64,000 nucleotides of DNA from Candidatus Borrarchaeum weybense (GTDB taxonomy: Archaea > Asgardarchaeota > Sifarchaeia > Borrarchaeales > Borrarchaeaceae): positions 703,038-767,037 of the forward strand of contig JAHQJS010000006.1 in assembly GCA_019057385.1 (NCBI GenBank), in the 5' to 3' direction. Below, piece by piece: positions 8,849 through 17,186 of this stretch. The notes below the pieces were generated by a model. The model did not search any database, was not told where the DNA came from, and was given only the letters and a program-made list of their open reading frames with translations. Position 1 is the stretch's first letter, and each line of letters begins with the position of its first letter. The position numbers and the translations under genes are program-made.

Positions 8849-10288
8849 TTAAGATTTTAAAGTGTCAAAAGTCGAGTAAGCTCTTCTTGCCCCAAGATAT
8901 TGAACAGAATGTGAGGCATACCTCATCGCAAGCCGAACAGCATTATACAAATCATTATTTTCGAGCAATCCTTTGATGAGCGCTGCAGCAAATGCATCTC
9001 CCGCGCCAGTAGTGTCCACAGCATCTACTTTTTTAGCAGGAATATTAAATTTTTTCTCACGTTGATATACTGTACATCCATGTATGCCTTGAGTGATGAT
9101 GACTGTTGAGCAACCATAATCTAATAAATCGTTAGCGGTTCTGAGTTTTCCATTTGAGGATGATTCTAATAGTTCCCAACCCTTCTTATTCATAAGAAGG
9201 TAGTTTGTATTTTTTAAAATAGGTTCTAAGGACTCAACTCCCAGTTTCAAATATACTGTTGATGGGCGATAGACTACCAGCTTATGGTAATTTTGTCCAT
9301 AACTAGAAATCACGGCACTCACTTCCCGAAACATATCACCAATATAAAGACATCTTGCGCTTTTCAATAACCCCCAATCAATCTCCTCAGGAGAGTTGAT
9401 GGATAAAGCAATGTCTTCTCCATATGGAACAATTATCCGTTTTTCTCCGTTTAAATCAACAAAAACCAGTGGTTCAGGGGCTTTTTTATCAGGTTCTATT
9501 TTAAGATTAGAAATATCAACACCTTCACGAATAAACTCTTTGATGAGAAGTAAACTGTTGAAATCTCCTCCTAGTTTTCCTACAAAACTTGTTTGGATTC
9601 CAAGCTTGGATAAAGCTACAGACACATTTGCTGCAGAGCCTCCTGGCAATCTATATATCTCATCTGAGATGACTAATTCATCAACATCTGGAAATCCTGA
9701 TTTGATCAATATATCCATGGCTGCAGAACCGAAAACAACGACATCTGGAGCAATTTTTGGTGCTTGAATTAATTGAATACTAAGCTGTGCAACTATTTTG
9801 TGGAAAATATAATGAAGTTGTTCTAACTCAAATCCTTGCTCAAAGGACAATCGTAAAGCGCTGTCTAGGTACATTTGAAATAGGTCTTCAAATGCATTCT
9901 TAATTGAACTTCTTGACATTTCATGTCCTGTAAGGAGCAAAGATAGTGTTTTTCCCATTCTTGTAGGGACATAACAAAGCAATCGACGTCCATCGATTTC
10001 CCTGTATTCGGATTTTAAAAGTTGTGACATCTCAAAGAGTTTTAATTTTTGGATGATAGTTTTATTCGAATGACCCTTTTCTTCCGAATCTACCTTCTTC
10101 TTTAGGCGCTCAATAACATCTTTCTGAATTAGGCATACTTCATTTCCTAACTCTCTAAATAGTCTGATGCCGAGCTCAGAGCCAAATACATTTTTCAAAA
10201 TAGCGCTGAGTTCCTTAGAATCGATCGGTAGCAGCAAAATGTAGGGAAACACGTTTTTATGTGATTCATTCTCATTTTCTTCCCTCAT
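8849..10288 (-). CDS. Winged-helix-like N-terminal region fused to PfkB-family sugar kinase
   Basis: 479 residues. The C-terminal ~300 residues are a ribokinase/PfkB-type kinase: GSAAMDILIK, the GGSAANVSVALSKLG sugar-site motif and the catalytic DTTGAGDAFAA anion-hole/base motif. It should phosphorylate a sugar or nucleoside with ATP. The N-terminal ~175 residues do not belong to the kinase fold. They are helical with a segment near residues 75-115 (SNKTIIQKLKLFEMSQLL, then YREIDGRRLLCYVP) that looks like a winged helix with its wing. That suggests a sugar-responsive regulator, but the DNA-binding role is inference. A PfkB domain alone is about 300 residues. Confidence 0.85.
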   Translation of the reverse strand: MREENENESHKNVFPYILLLPIDSKELSAILKNVFGSELGIRLFRELGNEVCLIQKDVIERLKKKVDSEEKGHSNKTIIQKLKLFEMSQLLKSEYREIDGRRLLCYVPTRMGKTLSLLLTGHEMSRSSIKNAFEDLFQMYLDSALRLSFEQGFELEQLHYIFHKIVAQLSIQLIQAPKIAPDVVVFGSAAMDILIKSGFPDVDELVISDEIYRLPGGSAANVSVALSKLGIQTSFVGKLGGDFNSLLLIKEFIREGVDISNLKIEPDKKAPEPLVFVDLNGEKRIIVPYGEDIALSINSPEEIDWGLLKSARCLYIGDMFREVSAVISSYGQNYHKLVVYRPSTVYLKLGVESLEPILKNTNYLLMNKKGWELLESSSNGKLRTANDLLDYGCSTVIITQGIHGCTVYQREKKFNIPAKKVDAVDTTGAGDAFAAALIKGLLENNDLYNAVRLAMRYASHSVQYLGARRAYSTFDTLKS

Positions 10289-10513
10289 ACTAGTTTGCCT
10301 CCAAATATAGGAGCGGAAAAATGCACTCTGTTGTTCTTAATATGTTTTTAGAGTGTTGTAGCGCCTTTTTTTCTCAATCGAATGATAAAGATTATAAATG
10401 GATTATTAGAGACTATATTTGTGTTCTAAGTGAAACATAAGTGTTACTAAGGACACTCGTAGTGTTAATTATTACATAAATTAGACTATTTAAAATTTTG
10501 GTGGAACTAACCA

Positions 10514-11284
10514 ATGAAACGATCACAAGGACTTATTCCAAAAGATTCATTCAGCTGGGCACTTGTTGCAATCCTTGCAGCACTTCATATTATTCTATCC
10601 GTTGTTCCTATCTTTCCGATAATTACTCCGTTTGGTGCTGGGTCGATTGCGGCTTCTGCTATTACTGTTCCGCTTTTTGGAATCATCTTGGGACCCATCC
10701 TTGGTCCGATCGCAGCACTAATTGGCGGTATCATAGGTAGTTTTTTGAACCCTGGAGCAAGTGCTGTTTTTCTCGGCTTCGGTTTTATTCCTGGAGTTGT
10801 TGGTGCATTCATTGCTGGTTTACTAGCGAAAAAAAGATTATATCCCTATTCAGCGTACCTTGCCTGCGTTATTTACGCCGCTCTAGTACTTGGTTTTCTA
10901 TTCTTTCCTCCAAATAGACCTTTTGCTTTGTTTCTTACTTTCCTTTGGCTTCATCTCATTCTTTTATGTGTTTTGACTATAACTGTTCTTATACCACCAA
11001 TTCGGAGACGAATACTTGAGAGTGAGATCCCTTGGATATGGGTGTTTTTCATAGCTTTTAGTAGCACAATGAGCGACCAAATTACAGGTAGCTTTTTCGT
11101 TCAAGCTATAAGTGCACCAATTCTTTTTGGAGGGTATCTGCCAGCAGAAATATGGATCCTTGTCGCCTTTATCTATCCTATAGAACGAATAATCGTTGGA
11201 ATAGCTACTACAATAATTGGCGTTGTGGTTATACGGGCTCTCAGAGAGATCGGTTTTTCTACAGATCAACAATCGATAACTTAG
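10514..11284 (+). CDS. Integral membrane protein resembling an ECF-transporter S component
   Basis: 256 residues with six to seven predicted membrane helices. Two glycine-rich helices (GPILGPIAALIGGIIGSF and GFIPGVVGAFIAGLLAKKR) match the architecture of substrate-binding S components of energy-coupling factor transporters. No ATPase or T component is adjacent, so it would share a common ECF module. A divergent promoter region of about 220 bp separates it from the PfkB gene, with GTGGAAC upstream of the ATG. The substrate is unknown. Confidence 0.5.
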   Translation: MKRSQGLIPKDSFSWALVAILAALHIILSVVPIFPIITPFGAGSIAASAITVPLFGIILGPILGPIAALIGGIIGSFLNPGASAVFLGFGFIPGVVGAFIAGLLAKKRLYPYSAYLACVIYAALVLGFLFFPPNRPFALFLTFLWLHLILLCVLTITVLIPPIRRRILESEIPWIWVFFIAFSSTMSDQITGSFFVQAISAPILFGGYLPAEIWILVAFIYPIERIIVGIATTIIGVVVIRALREIGFSTDQQSIT

Positions 11285-11319
11285 TTCTTTACCCATTTTT
11301 TTAGGAGCAAATATAGGAA

Positions 11320-12375
11320 ATGAACTCAATTAAAGCGATTGAAGGGTATTTCGTTGAAACTAAAGAATCCCTAATTTTCGATGTGAAAGGTGTTTTACAT
11401 CCCATGGACCGTATCATTGCATTTGTCAGATATTATCCATCGCCAAAAGGAACACGAATAAGAAATGGTATTAGATTTTCGAAAATTTACAAACTTAATG
11501 ATCGGTTTGAGTTTTTAAAAAAACATTACCCACATTATCTCTTCCCAAATCATTATAATGGTAATTTCCTTCAAGGAATTTTTCATAAAGATATAAAAAA
11601 GATCTATAATCCTACTGAAACCGTACAACGTCTTTTAACCAAACCTACTCTTTCTAATCTAGAAAAAGAAAGTATGTCTTTTGTCGAGACTCTTAGCGAA
11701 GGTACATCAAACAATTCTATAGGAATCTCTGGTTCTTTAATGGTCGGATTACATACACGAAAATCTGATATGGATATCGTAGTTTATGGTATGGATGCTT
11801 CCTACAAAGTTCATAAGTGTTTAACTGAGCTAATGGATGAAAGAAAACACAATGTGCGTCCTATGACAATTGATGAGTTGCAGGATCTCCACTTTTTCAG
11901 AAATCAACAAACAGAGTCGGCTTTTTCAACTTTTGTACAGCTAGAAAAGAGAAAACATATTTCAGGTATGTACAACAATCGAGAGTTTTTTATGCGCTTT
12001 GTAAAAACTCCTTCTGAAATAGATGAGAAATACGAAGATTGTCGTTACAAAAAAGTTGGCTTTGCAGTGGTGAAAGGTAGAGTTGCTGATGATTCTGAAG
12101 CTATCTTCACACCATGCAAATACTTATTAGAAGACACAAAAACTATTGATGGCGTCCAGGTAAAAGATATTCGTGAGATAATTTCATTTAGAGGGCGATT
12201 TTGTGAGCAGGCCCAAAAAGGAGAGACAATTGTTGCCTGTGGAAAAATTGAAAAAGTAATAAGAAAAGATGGAACTGAATGGTATCAAATGGTACTTGGA
12301 GAACGTCGGGATGATTATTTCATGCCGATTAAGTTCTTTAAACCTAAGCCCAAGCCTATCGGTGTAATTTCATGA
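11320..12375 (+). CDS. Predicted archaeal nucleotidyltransferase, paralogue 1
   Basis: 351 residues. A nucleotidyltransferase-fold signature lies mid-protein: GISGSLMVGLHTRKSDMDIVVYG, with the GS dipeptide and the SDxD metal-binding pair. The family resembles archaeal COG1665 (predicted nucleotidyltransferase). The C-terminal ~100 residues form a beta-rich domain containing PCKY and an FRGRFCEQA segment. The substrate is not known. Its stop overlaps the start of a second paralogue (ATGA), so the two are translationally coupled. An AGGAGC ribosome binding site lies upstream of the ATG. Confidence 0.75.
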   Translation: MNSIKAIEGYFVETKESLIFDVKGVLHPMDRIIAFVRYYPSPKGTRIRNGIRFSKIYKLNDRFEFLKKHYPHYLFPNHYNGNFLQGIFHKDIKKIYNPTETVQRLLTKPTLSNLEKESMSFVETLSEGTSNNSIGISGSLMVGLHTRKSDMDIVVYGMDASYKVHKCLTELMDERKHNVRPMTIDELQDLHFFRNQQTESAFSTFVQLEKRKHISGMYNNREFFMRFVKTPSEIDEKYEDCRYKKVGFAVVKGRVADDSEAIFTPCKYLLEDTKTIDGVQVKDIREIISFRGRFCEQAQKGETIVACGKIEKVIRKDGTEWYQMVLGERRDDYFMPIKFFKPKPKPIGVIS

Positions 12376-13445
12376 ACTTATTTTCAAATCGGGCCTATTT
12401 TGCTGACAGAGATTTTATTCGGACGAAAGAAGGTTTCTTTTGGGTTGTAGTAGGATATACACATCCACCAAATCGTATTATCGCTTACCTTAAATATATC
12501 CCTAGCTCAACTTCTGGAAAATGGAAGGACGGAACAACACCTCTAGAAAGAGTGCTTCCATATTATTCTGCAACAACCGTTGGTGATACATTTGGTTTTT
12601 TACGGCAAGAATATCCCGATTATCTCTTTTTCTGTCCAGTAAATCAGATTGAGATGTCTACTGTTCCTTATAATAAAATTGATAAGTATTATATCCCCGA
12701 GGAAAAACTCCAGAGTTTATTAAAGAAGAACTCTTTAGACAGTCTCCAAAAAAAGGCAGTAGACTTAATAAAACAGTTATCTCGCCGAAGTGGTGTCCCT
12801 TTAACATCATTTGGAATTATTGGTTCAATTCTTCTTGATATTCATAATCCTGCTTTTTCTGATATTGATGTTACTGTATATGGATCAAAGAATGCTCATA
12901 AGGTAAAAAATAAATTGCTAGAATTAACAAAAGCAGCTGGTCCTTTTTCAAAAATGTCAACTGAGTTTTTAAAAAACTGGTGCGAATCAAGAGCACAAGT
13001 ACTTCCATTAGATGCGAATGAATTAGAAAAAATCTTCCATAGAAGATGGAATATTGGCACATTTGAGCAAACTCGCTATTCTATTCATCCTATCAGAACC
13101 AAAGAAGAAATTCGTGAACAATATGGGGACGCAAAATACGAACCATATGGGTTTGTTAAGATTAAAGCACAAATAACAGATAATTCAGAGGCGGTATATC
13201 TTCCATGCAAATATAAACTCTCTAATGTAGAAATACTAGAAGGTTTAAAGACTTTAGAAGGCGACACCACTGTTGAAGAACTTGTTTCATATGAGGGGTT
13301 GTATTGTGACCTCGCGAAAAAAAACGAAAACGTTCTCGCTTTTGGAAAGCTAGAAAAAGTGACTTACAGAAATAAAGAAGCATTCAGGGTTTTGATCGGC
13401 TCAATAGATGCACACTCTAAAGATTACATAATTCCACTTGTTTAG
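12372..13445 (+). CDS. Predicted archaeal nucleotidyltransferase, paralogue 2
   Basis: 357 residues, colinear with the preceding gene: the same N-terminal beta region (HPPNRIIAYLKY against HPMDRIIAFVRY), the GIIGSILLDIHNPAFSDIDVTVYG nucleotidyltransferase motif, and the same C-terminal PCKY and YEGLYCDLA features. Divergence is high outside the motifs. The four-base ATGA overlap indicates one mRNA and perhaps a heteromer. The catalytic SDxD pair is kept (SDID), so both copies may be active. Confidence 0.75.
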   Translation: MNLFSNRAYFADRDFIRTKEGFFWVVVGYTHPPNRIIAYLKYIPSSTSGKWKDGTTPLERVLPYYSATTVGDTFGFLRQEYPDYLFFCPVNQIEMSTVPYNKIDKYYIPEEKLQSLLKKNSLDSLQKKAVDLIKQLSRRSGVPLTSFGIIGSILLDIHNPAFSDIDVTVYGSKNAHKVKNKLLELTKAAGPFSKMSTEFLKNWCESRAQVLPLDANELEKIFHRRWNIGTFEQTRYSIHPIRTKEEIREQYGDAKYEPYGFVKIKAQITDNSEAVYLPCKYKLSNVEILEGLKTLEGDTTVEELVSYEGLYCDLAKKNENVLAFGKLEKVTYRNKEAFRVLIGSIDAHSKDYIIPLV

Positions 13446-13578
13446 AACATCAAAAAAAAGGCTTTCCATACCGAATTCTGTTTAAGAATTTCACCAAAAG
13501 ACTTTTCATTAGGTTTGAAAAAATTTTCATTAGGACTTACCATTTCTAATTTTAAGCTTATAACGGCTGGTAGAAACG

Positions 13579-14439
13579 ATGTTTGCGGATTGGACGAGTA
13601 GATGGGAAGCGCTTATTACTGATCAAAAGTCAAGAATGTATATCGTGAAGGAAGATGGAAGTTTAGCTGAAGCTGGTGTCAAACAAGAAAATCTGAGTTC
13701 AGGATCTGTAGTTTTGATTGTAGATATTGTTGCTCGTGCAATTTGGATATGGCATGGAAAAGATGTAGGCCCAAAAGACAAATTTATTGGTGCAAGAGCA
13801 GCCAGAGCTCTACGAAGTGTTGTGGGTCCTAAGTTTCGTACTATGTCCCCATTAAGTGAAGGCGAAGAAACTTCAGATTTGTTAAAAGTCTTTGAATCTA
13901 CTGGTGGGATAATGGAAGAACCTTCGGCGCCACCTGTTCAACTTGAAGATGTACCAGAAGACCCCATCATGCCACTTACTCAACTTAAGGAGGACGCTGA
14001 AGACCCTTCAACACCACCCATTCAACTTGAAGAAATATCTCCTCCCATAGAAGAAATTAATGAAGTGACAAATAGCACTCAGACCGATACATCTGTTCAA
14101 CGCGTGACAAAAACTACTGAATCGAAGACTGAGGAAAAGCCTGAGGTTTCTTTATCATCTTTGGATTCCGAAAAAGTACGTGATTTAGCGTCGTTAATTA
14201 TTTCGTATACTTTAAAGCAAATTTATCGAGTTGAACCAATTATAAGTAGAACTAAGACACATGACCTCTTTCGAGTTAGTCAAGAAGGCGTGCAATTGTG
14301 TAAAGTAAAAATACAAATACAAAATACCACTATTAGCGTTTTAGAAGCCGTTTTTGATGAAAAAGAAGAAAAAAACGCATTTTATGAGGATTTAAATGAG
14401 CAACTGCGTCTTATTCAAAAAATAGCTTTAAGTACATGA
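13579..14439 (+). CDS. Gelsolin-like domain protein with Pro/Glu-rich linker
   Basis: 286 residues. Residues 1-95 look like a gelsolin/ADF-type domain: SGSVVLIVDIVARAIWIWHGKDVG, then KFIGARAARALRSVVG, the DxxxxIxxWxG...A core seen in gelsolin repeats. Gelsolin-like proteins of Asgard archaea bind and remodel actin, so a cytoskeletal role is plausible but inferred. Residues ~110-165 are an acidic, proline-rich linker with repeats of the form P(S/I)xPxxQL(E/K)(D/E). Residues ~195-286 form a separate alpha/beta domain that I do not recognise. It follows the nucleotidyltransferase pair after 133 bases. Confidence 0.65.
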   Translation: MFADWTSRWEALITDQKSRMYIVKEDGSLAEAGVKQENLSSGSVVLIVDIVARAIWIWHGKDVGPKDKFIGARAARALRSVVGPKFRTMSPLSEGEETSDLLKVFESTGGIMEEPSAPPVQLEDVPEDPIMPLTQLKEDAEDPSTPPIQLEEISPPIEEINEVTNSTQTDTSVQRVTKTTESKTEEKPEVSLSSLDSEKVRDLASLIISYTLKQIYRVEPIISRTKTHDLFRVSQEGVQLCKVKIQIQNTTISVLEAVFDEKEEKNAFYEDLNEQLRLIQKIALST

Positions 14440-14521
14440 AACTCCTTTTACCATTTAACCACTATGTACAAGACCATATTTCTTCACTAATTTTTATTCA
14501 TTGATATAAGGAGCATTTGAA

Positions 14522-16090
14522 ATGGAATTTAATGATCTAACAGGCCATAATCAACTATTAAATAGAGTAATTCCAATTATATTTCTACTAATTTTTATAG
14601 GACTTATGATTTTCACATTTCTCTTTGAGACCTATCTTCTTGCATTTTTGATTTTTGGTCCGATAGTTTTCGCATTGGCTTGGTTTTCGTATGGCTACTT
14701 AAGAGTAAGACCATTTCGTATCCCACTTAAACTAATGTTTCTCGTAGGTTACGGAGGAGTTTTTATCATATTCACGGCATTAATTCTCAACCAGCTTGGA
14801 GCCCTTAATGCGATAGTAGGAATTTTGCTCATCGGTACAATAATTGCTCCCGAATTATGGCTTACGGTACTTACTGTTGTAATAGTAGCACCTCTTGTTG
14901 AAGAATTTACTAAAGCGCTTCCTAATATGTTATTCTACTGGTCTAAAGAACAGAGTGTCTCAACTGTAATAAAAGGCGAAAGAAAAGGGCTACTTTATAG
15001 TGAATACAGAGGTTGGTTCTTCGGAATAATGACGGGTGCGATCTTTACAGTCCTGGAAACTTATCTTTATGTCTTTATCAATCTCCCCGCAGTTGGAGTA
15101 ACTGATCTCTTTCAATATTGGTTACAGGTGGTTCTTCGGGGTGGCGCTCCGGTACACATGGGTGGTGCCATGCTGACAGGTTATGCTCTCGGAAAAGCTG
15201 ATCGCTTACGAACAAAAACAAACTCGCGCTTCTCGGCGCTAAAAACGGTTTTCCTGTTCTATATACTAGCAGTCTTGTTACATCTTTCTTGGAATGGATC
15301 AAGCGTGTTGTTTTCCCTAGTACCTAGTGGATTTGTATTTGATATTGCTTCTCTCGTAGTTTTCGCAATTCTTGGTGTTATAGTTTACATTATTGGATTT
15401 AAACTCATGAAAAACAGTTTAGATATAGCCAAAGACTTTTCTAGTTGTGAGAGATGTGATCTAAATTTTCCCTCAGAGTTAGAAAGTTGTCCGCACTGCG
15501 TGAAAAACCTAAAAGTAGTTAAAAAGATGCCTTCTGAAATGGTCTCGTATAAGTTTTGCGAATCCTGCAATGAAAAGTATTCTATAACGGATGACTTTTG
15601 TAAAAAATGCGGTCAAAAACTTTCTTCTAAAAAAGACATAGACACACAATTTGTAGAAAAAAAGCCTCAATTACTAGCAATTTCGACGCTTTTAATGCTG
15701 ATGCTAAATATCTTGTTAGGGTTTGCCCTAGTTCTTGGAGGTTATCTCCTCGTATTATTGGCGGCAACAACAGGTGTTTCTGGGGCTGTTGTGTTGGCAA
15801 GCTTTGCTTTGCTTATCGGTATTCTCTCATTTGCAGGAGTATTGGGCGTATTTTTCCGATGGTATTCAGGTTGGTACATTTCAATACTGTTTGCAATTAC
15901 TATCGCGGCATCTGTTATACTCGTAGCAAGCTTCGGAGTAGGCTACTTAATCATTACAACAGGATTAACGCCTTTAGTTGGTCTTGCACTAGGACTTGGT
16001 GGTTTCGTTGTAGTAGCTATTCTCTTAATTCTCTTCTTCGTCTTCACAAAAGAAGAAGACTTCCTTACAATGCGTTTTAGAGCAATGTGA
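14522..16090 (+). CDS. PrsW-family intramembrane metalloprotease with double zinc ribbon
   Basis: 522 residues. The first ~290 are a multi-pass PrsW-type protease of the CAAX-protease/Abi superfamily: catalytic LVEEFTK near residue 126, then AIFTVLETYLY, a histidine in HMGGAMLTGYALG, and LLHLSWNGS. Next come two cysteine-rich ribbons, CERC...CPHC and CESC...CKKCG (residues ~305-360). The C-terminal ~150 residues are four further membrane segments. PrsW-type enzymes cleave membrane-bound substrates. Soluble zinc ribbons between membrane blocks suggest a sensing or docking role. An AAGGAGC site precedes the ATG. Confidence 0.82.
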   Translation: MEFNDLTGHNQLLNRVIPIIFLLIFIGLMIFTFLFETYLLAFLIFGPIVFALAWFSYGYLRVRPFRIPLKLMFLVGYGGVFIIFTALILNQLGALNAIVGILLIGTIIAPELWLTVLTVVIVAPLVEEFTKALPNMLFYWSKEQSVSTVIKGERKGLLYSEYRGWFFGIMTGAIFTVLETYLYVFINLPAVGVTDLFQYWLQVVLRGGAPVHMGGAMLTGYALGKADRLRTKTNSRFSALKTVFLFYILAVLLHLSWNGSSVLFSLVPSGFVFDIASLVVFAILGVIVYIIGFKLMKNSLDIAKDFSSCERCDLNFPSELESCPHCVKNLKVVKKMPSEMVSYKFCESCNEKYSITDDFCKKCGQKLSSKKDIDTQFVEKKPQLLAISTLLMLMLNILLGFALVLGGYLLVLLAATTGVSGAVVLASFALLIGILSFAGVLGVFFRWYSGWYISILFAITIAASVILVASFGVGYLIITTGLTPLVGLALGLGGFVVVAILLILFFVFTKEEDFLTMRFRAM

Positions 16091-16282
16091 GGCTTTACAG
16101 CATTTTTAAAGAGAATAGAACTTCCCTCTCAACAGTAGTTCCTAGTTAGTTAACTAGAAGGTGTGGTTACGCACACGTCATCCATTTTTCTTATGGATGA
16201 CGAAACGCCCTTCGAAGCCAACGAGTGCTCGCTTCTAGTGAATTGTTAACAACAGCTGGGTCGTATAGTATAGCAATATACT
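16091..16282. ncRNA. Cluster of four consecutive stem-loops (candidate structured RNA or terminator array)
   Basis: No gene is seen here. Four adjacent inverted repeats follow the PrsW gene: 16142-16157 (CTAGTTA/TAACTAG), 16161-16176 (GTGTG/CACAC), 16177-16201 (GTCATCCAT/ATGGATGAC, a 9-bp stem) and 16214-16235 (GAAGC/GCTTC enclosing CGAG/CTCG). This could be a structured RNA, a bidirectional termination zone or a repeat remnant. The strand is undetermined. Confidence 0.35.
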
Positions 16283-16381
16283 TCAACCAAAGAAATACAA
16301 AAGCAAAAGCCCAAGGAAGAAGACTATTGGAACGAGCACAAGTACAATATACATCGTTGATTTTTTTGTTCTATTGCTCAT
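16283..16381 (-). CDS. Candidate 32-residue single-pass membrane peptide
   Basis: A short frame from ATG at 16381 to TGA encoding a basic N-terminus (MSNRTKKS) and one hydrophobic helix of about 20 residues rich in Val, Leu, Ile and Phe, ending in FFG. GCGAGGT lies about 6 nt upstream of the ATG, a good ribosome binding site. It stands alone in the gap after the PrsW gene. No homologue is known to me. The hydrophobic helix plus binding site is the only support. Confidence 0.4.
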   Translation of the reverse strand: MSNRTKKSTMYIVLVLVPIVFFLGLLLLYFFG

Positions 16382-16606
16382 ATTCTTACCTCGCATATTC
16401 GTTTTTGAGGATATTATCCAATAATTATCACAAAACACTTTGTAAAAACTATCTCCTTTTCTAACTTAAACAAAGAACATTCTCAAAAACACCACATGTG
16501 TTTCAGAAACTAATGAATGTTTCTTTTTTATTGTGGCAAACTACACGAAAAATGAGATAATATTGGATGTCTTCTTTTTATCTTAGAATATTCGGGAGGT
16601 TTCAAA

Positions 16607-17164
16607 ATAACATGCGCTGAAATCAAGATTAAAGTAAATTTTCACACGTTAATTGGGTATTTTGGTCTTTTCTTCAATATAGTTGGAGTATTTTTGCCTT
16701 GGATGAATGTATTTTATTACGACTATTATTATTACTATTACTATGGCTGGGAATTCATTGGACTTTTCGGTATTGGGATATTATCTGTAATTGGTAGTTT
16801 TCTTGCATTGATTGGCTTACTCAAAAAAGCAAAAGTGCCTTTGGCTATTGGAGGATTGTTAAACATTTACAATGCGGGAGGTGTGATGGCTTTTTTGGCA
16901 TTTTGGTATCTCCCAGAAGTAATAGGCATTGGTGCAATTATTTGCTTGATCGCTGGATTAGTGCTATTAGTTTCTGCGTTCCTGCCGGATGTCACAAGCC
17001 ATCAAACGATGAACTATGAGAGTTATCAAATGTCATCCGTCAGCAACATCGTACCTGGATACAATCGCGTTGAAAACAACTCTACTTCCCTCATGCAGCA
17101 AAACGAATATTCATCATCGCCCCCTCTTATCCGGTACTGTAGGTTCTGTGGAAAGAAATTGTAA
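16607..17164 (+). CDS. Membrane protein with C-terminal zinc-ribbon end; start codon uncertain
   Basis: The frame is open through a first membrane segment starting near HTLIGYFGLFFNIVG, which lies upstream of the first usual start (TTG 16694). A strong GGGAGGT at 16594-16600 precedes ATA at 16607 in this frame. The only nearby ATG (16612) is out of frame and stops after two codons. Either ATA is used or one base is missing near 16612. The protein has about four membrane segments, a Tyr-rich loop (YYDYYYYYYYGWEF) and a C-terminal RYCRFCGKKL, half of a zinc ribbon. It resembles small archaeal membrane proteins with ribbon tags. Function is unknown. Confidence 0.6.
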   Translation: MTCAEIKIKVNFHTLIGYFGLFFNIVGVFLPWMNVFYYDYYYYYYYGWEFIGLFGIGILSVIGSFLALIGLLKKAKVPLAIGGLLNIYNAGGVMAFLAFWYLPEVIGIGAIICLIAGLVLLVSAFLPDVTSHQTMNYESYQMSSVSNIVPGYNRVENNSTSLMQQNEYSSSPPLIRYCRFCGKKL

Positions 17165-17186
17165 GGTTAGTTGTCAGCTACTGGCC

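Noticed and set aside
10585..10812. Minus frame inside the S-component-like gene
   Set aside because: Antisense shadow of a hydrophobic gene.
16225..16464. 79-codon plus frame after the stem-loop cluster
   Set aside because: It is complementary to the small membrane peptide and has no start site support or domain.
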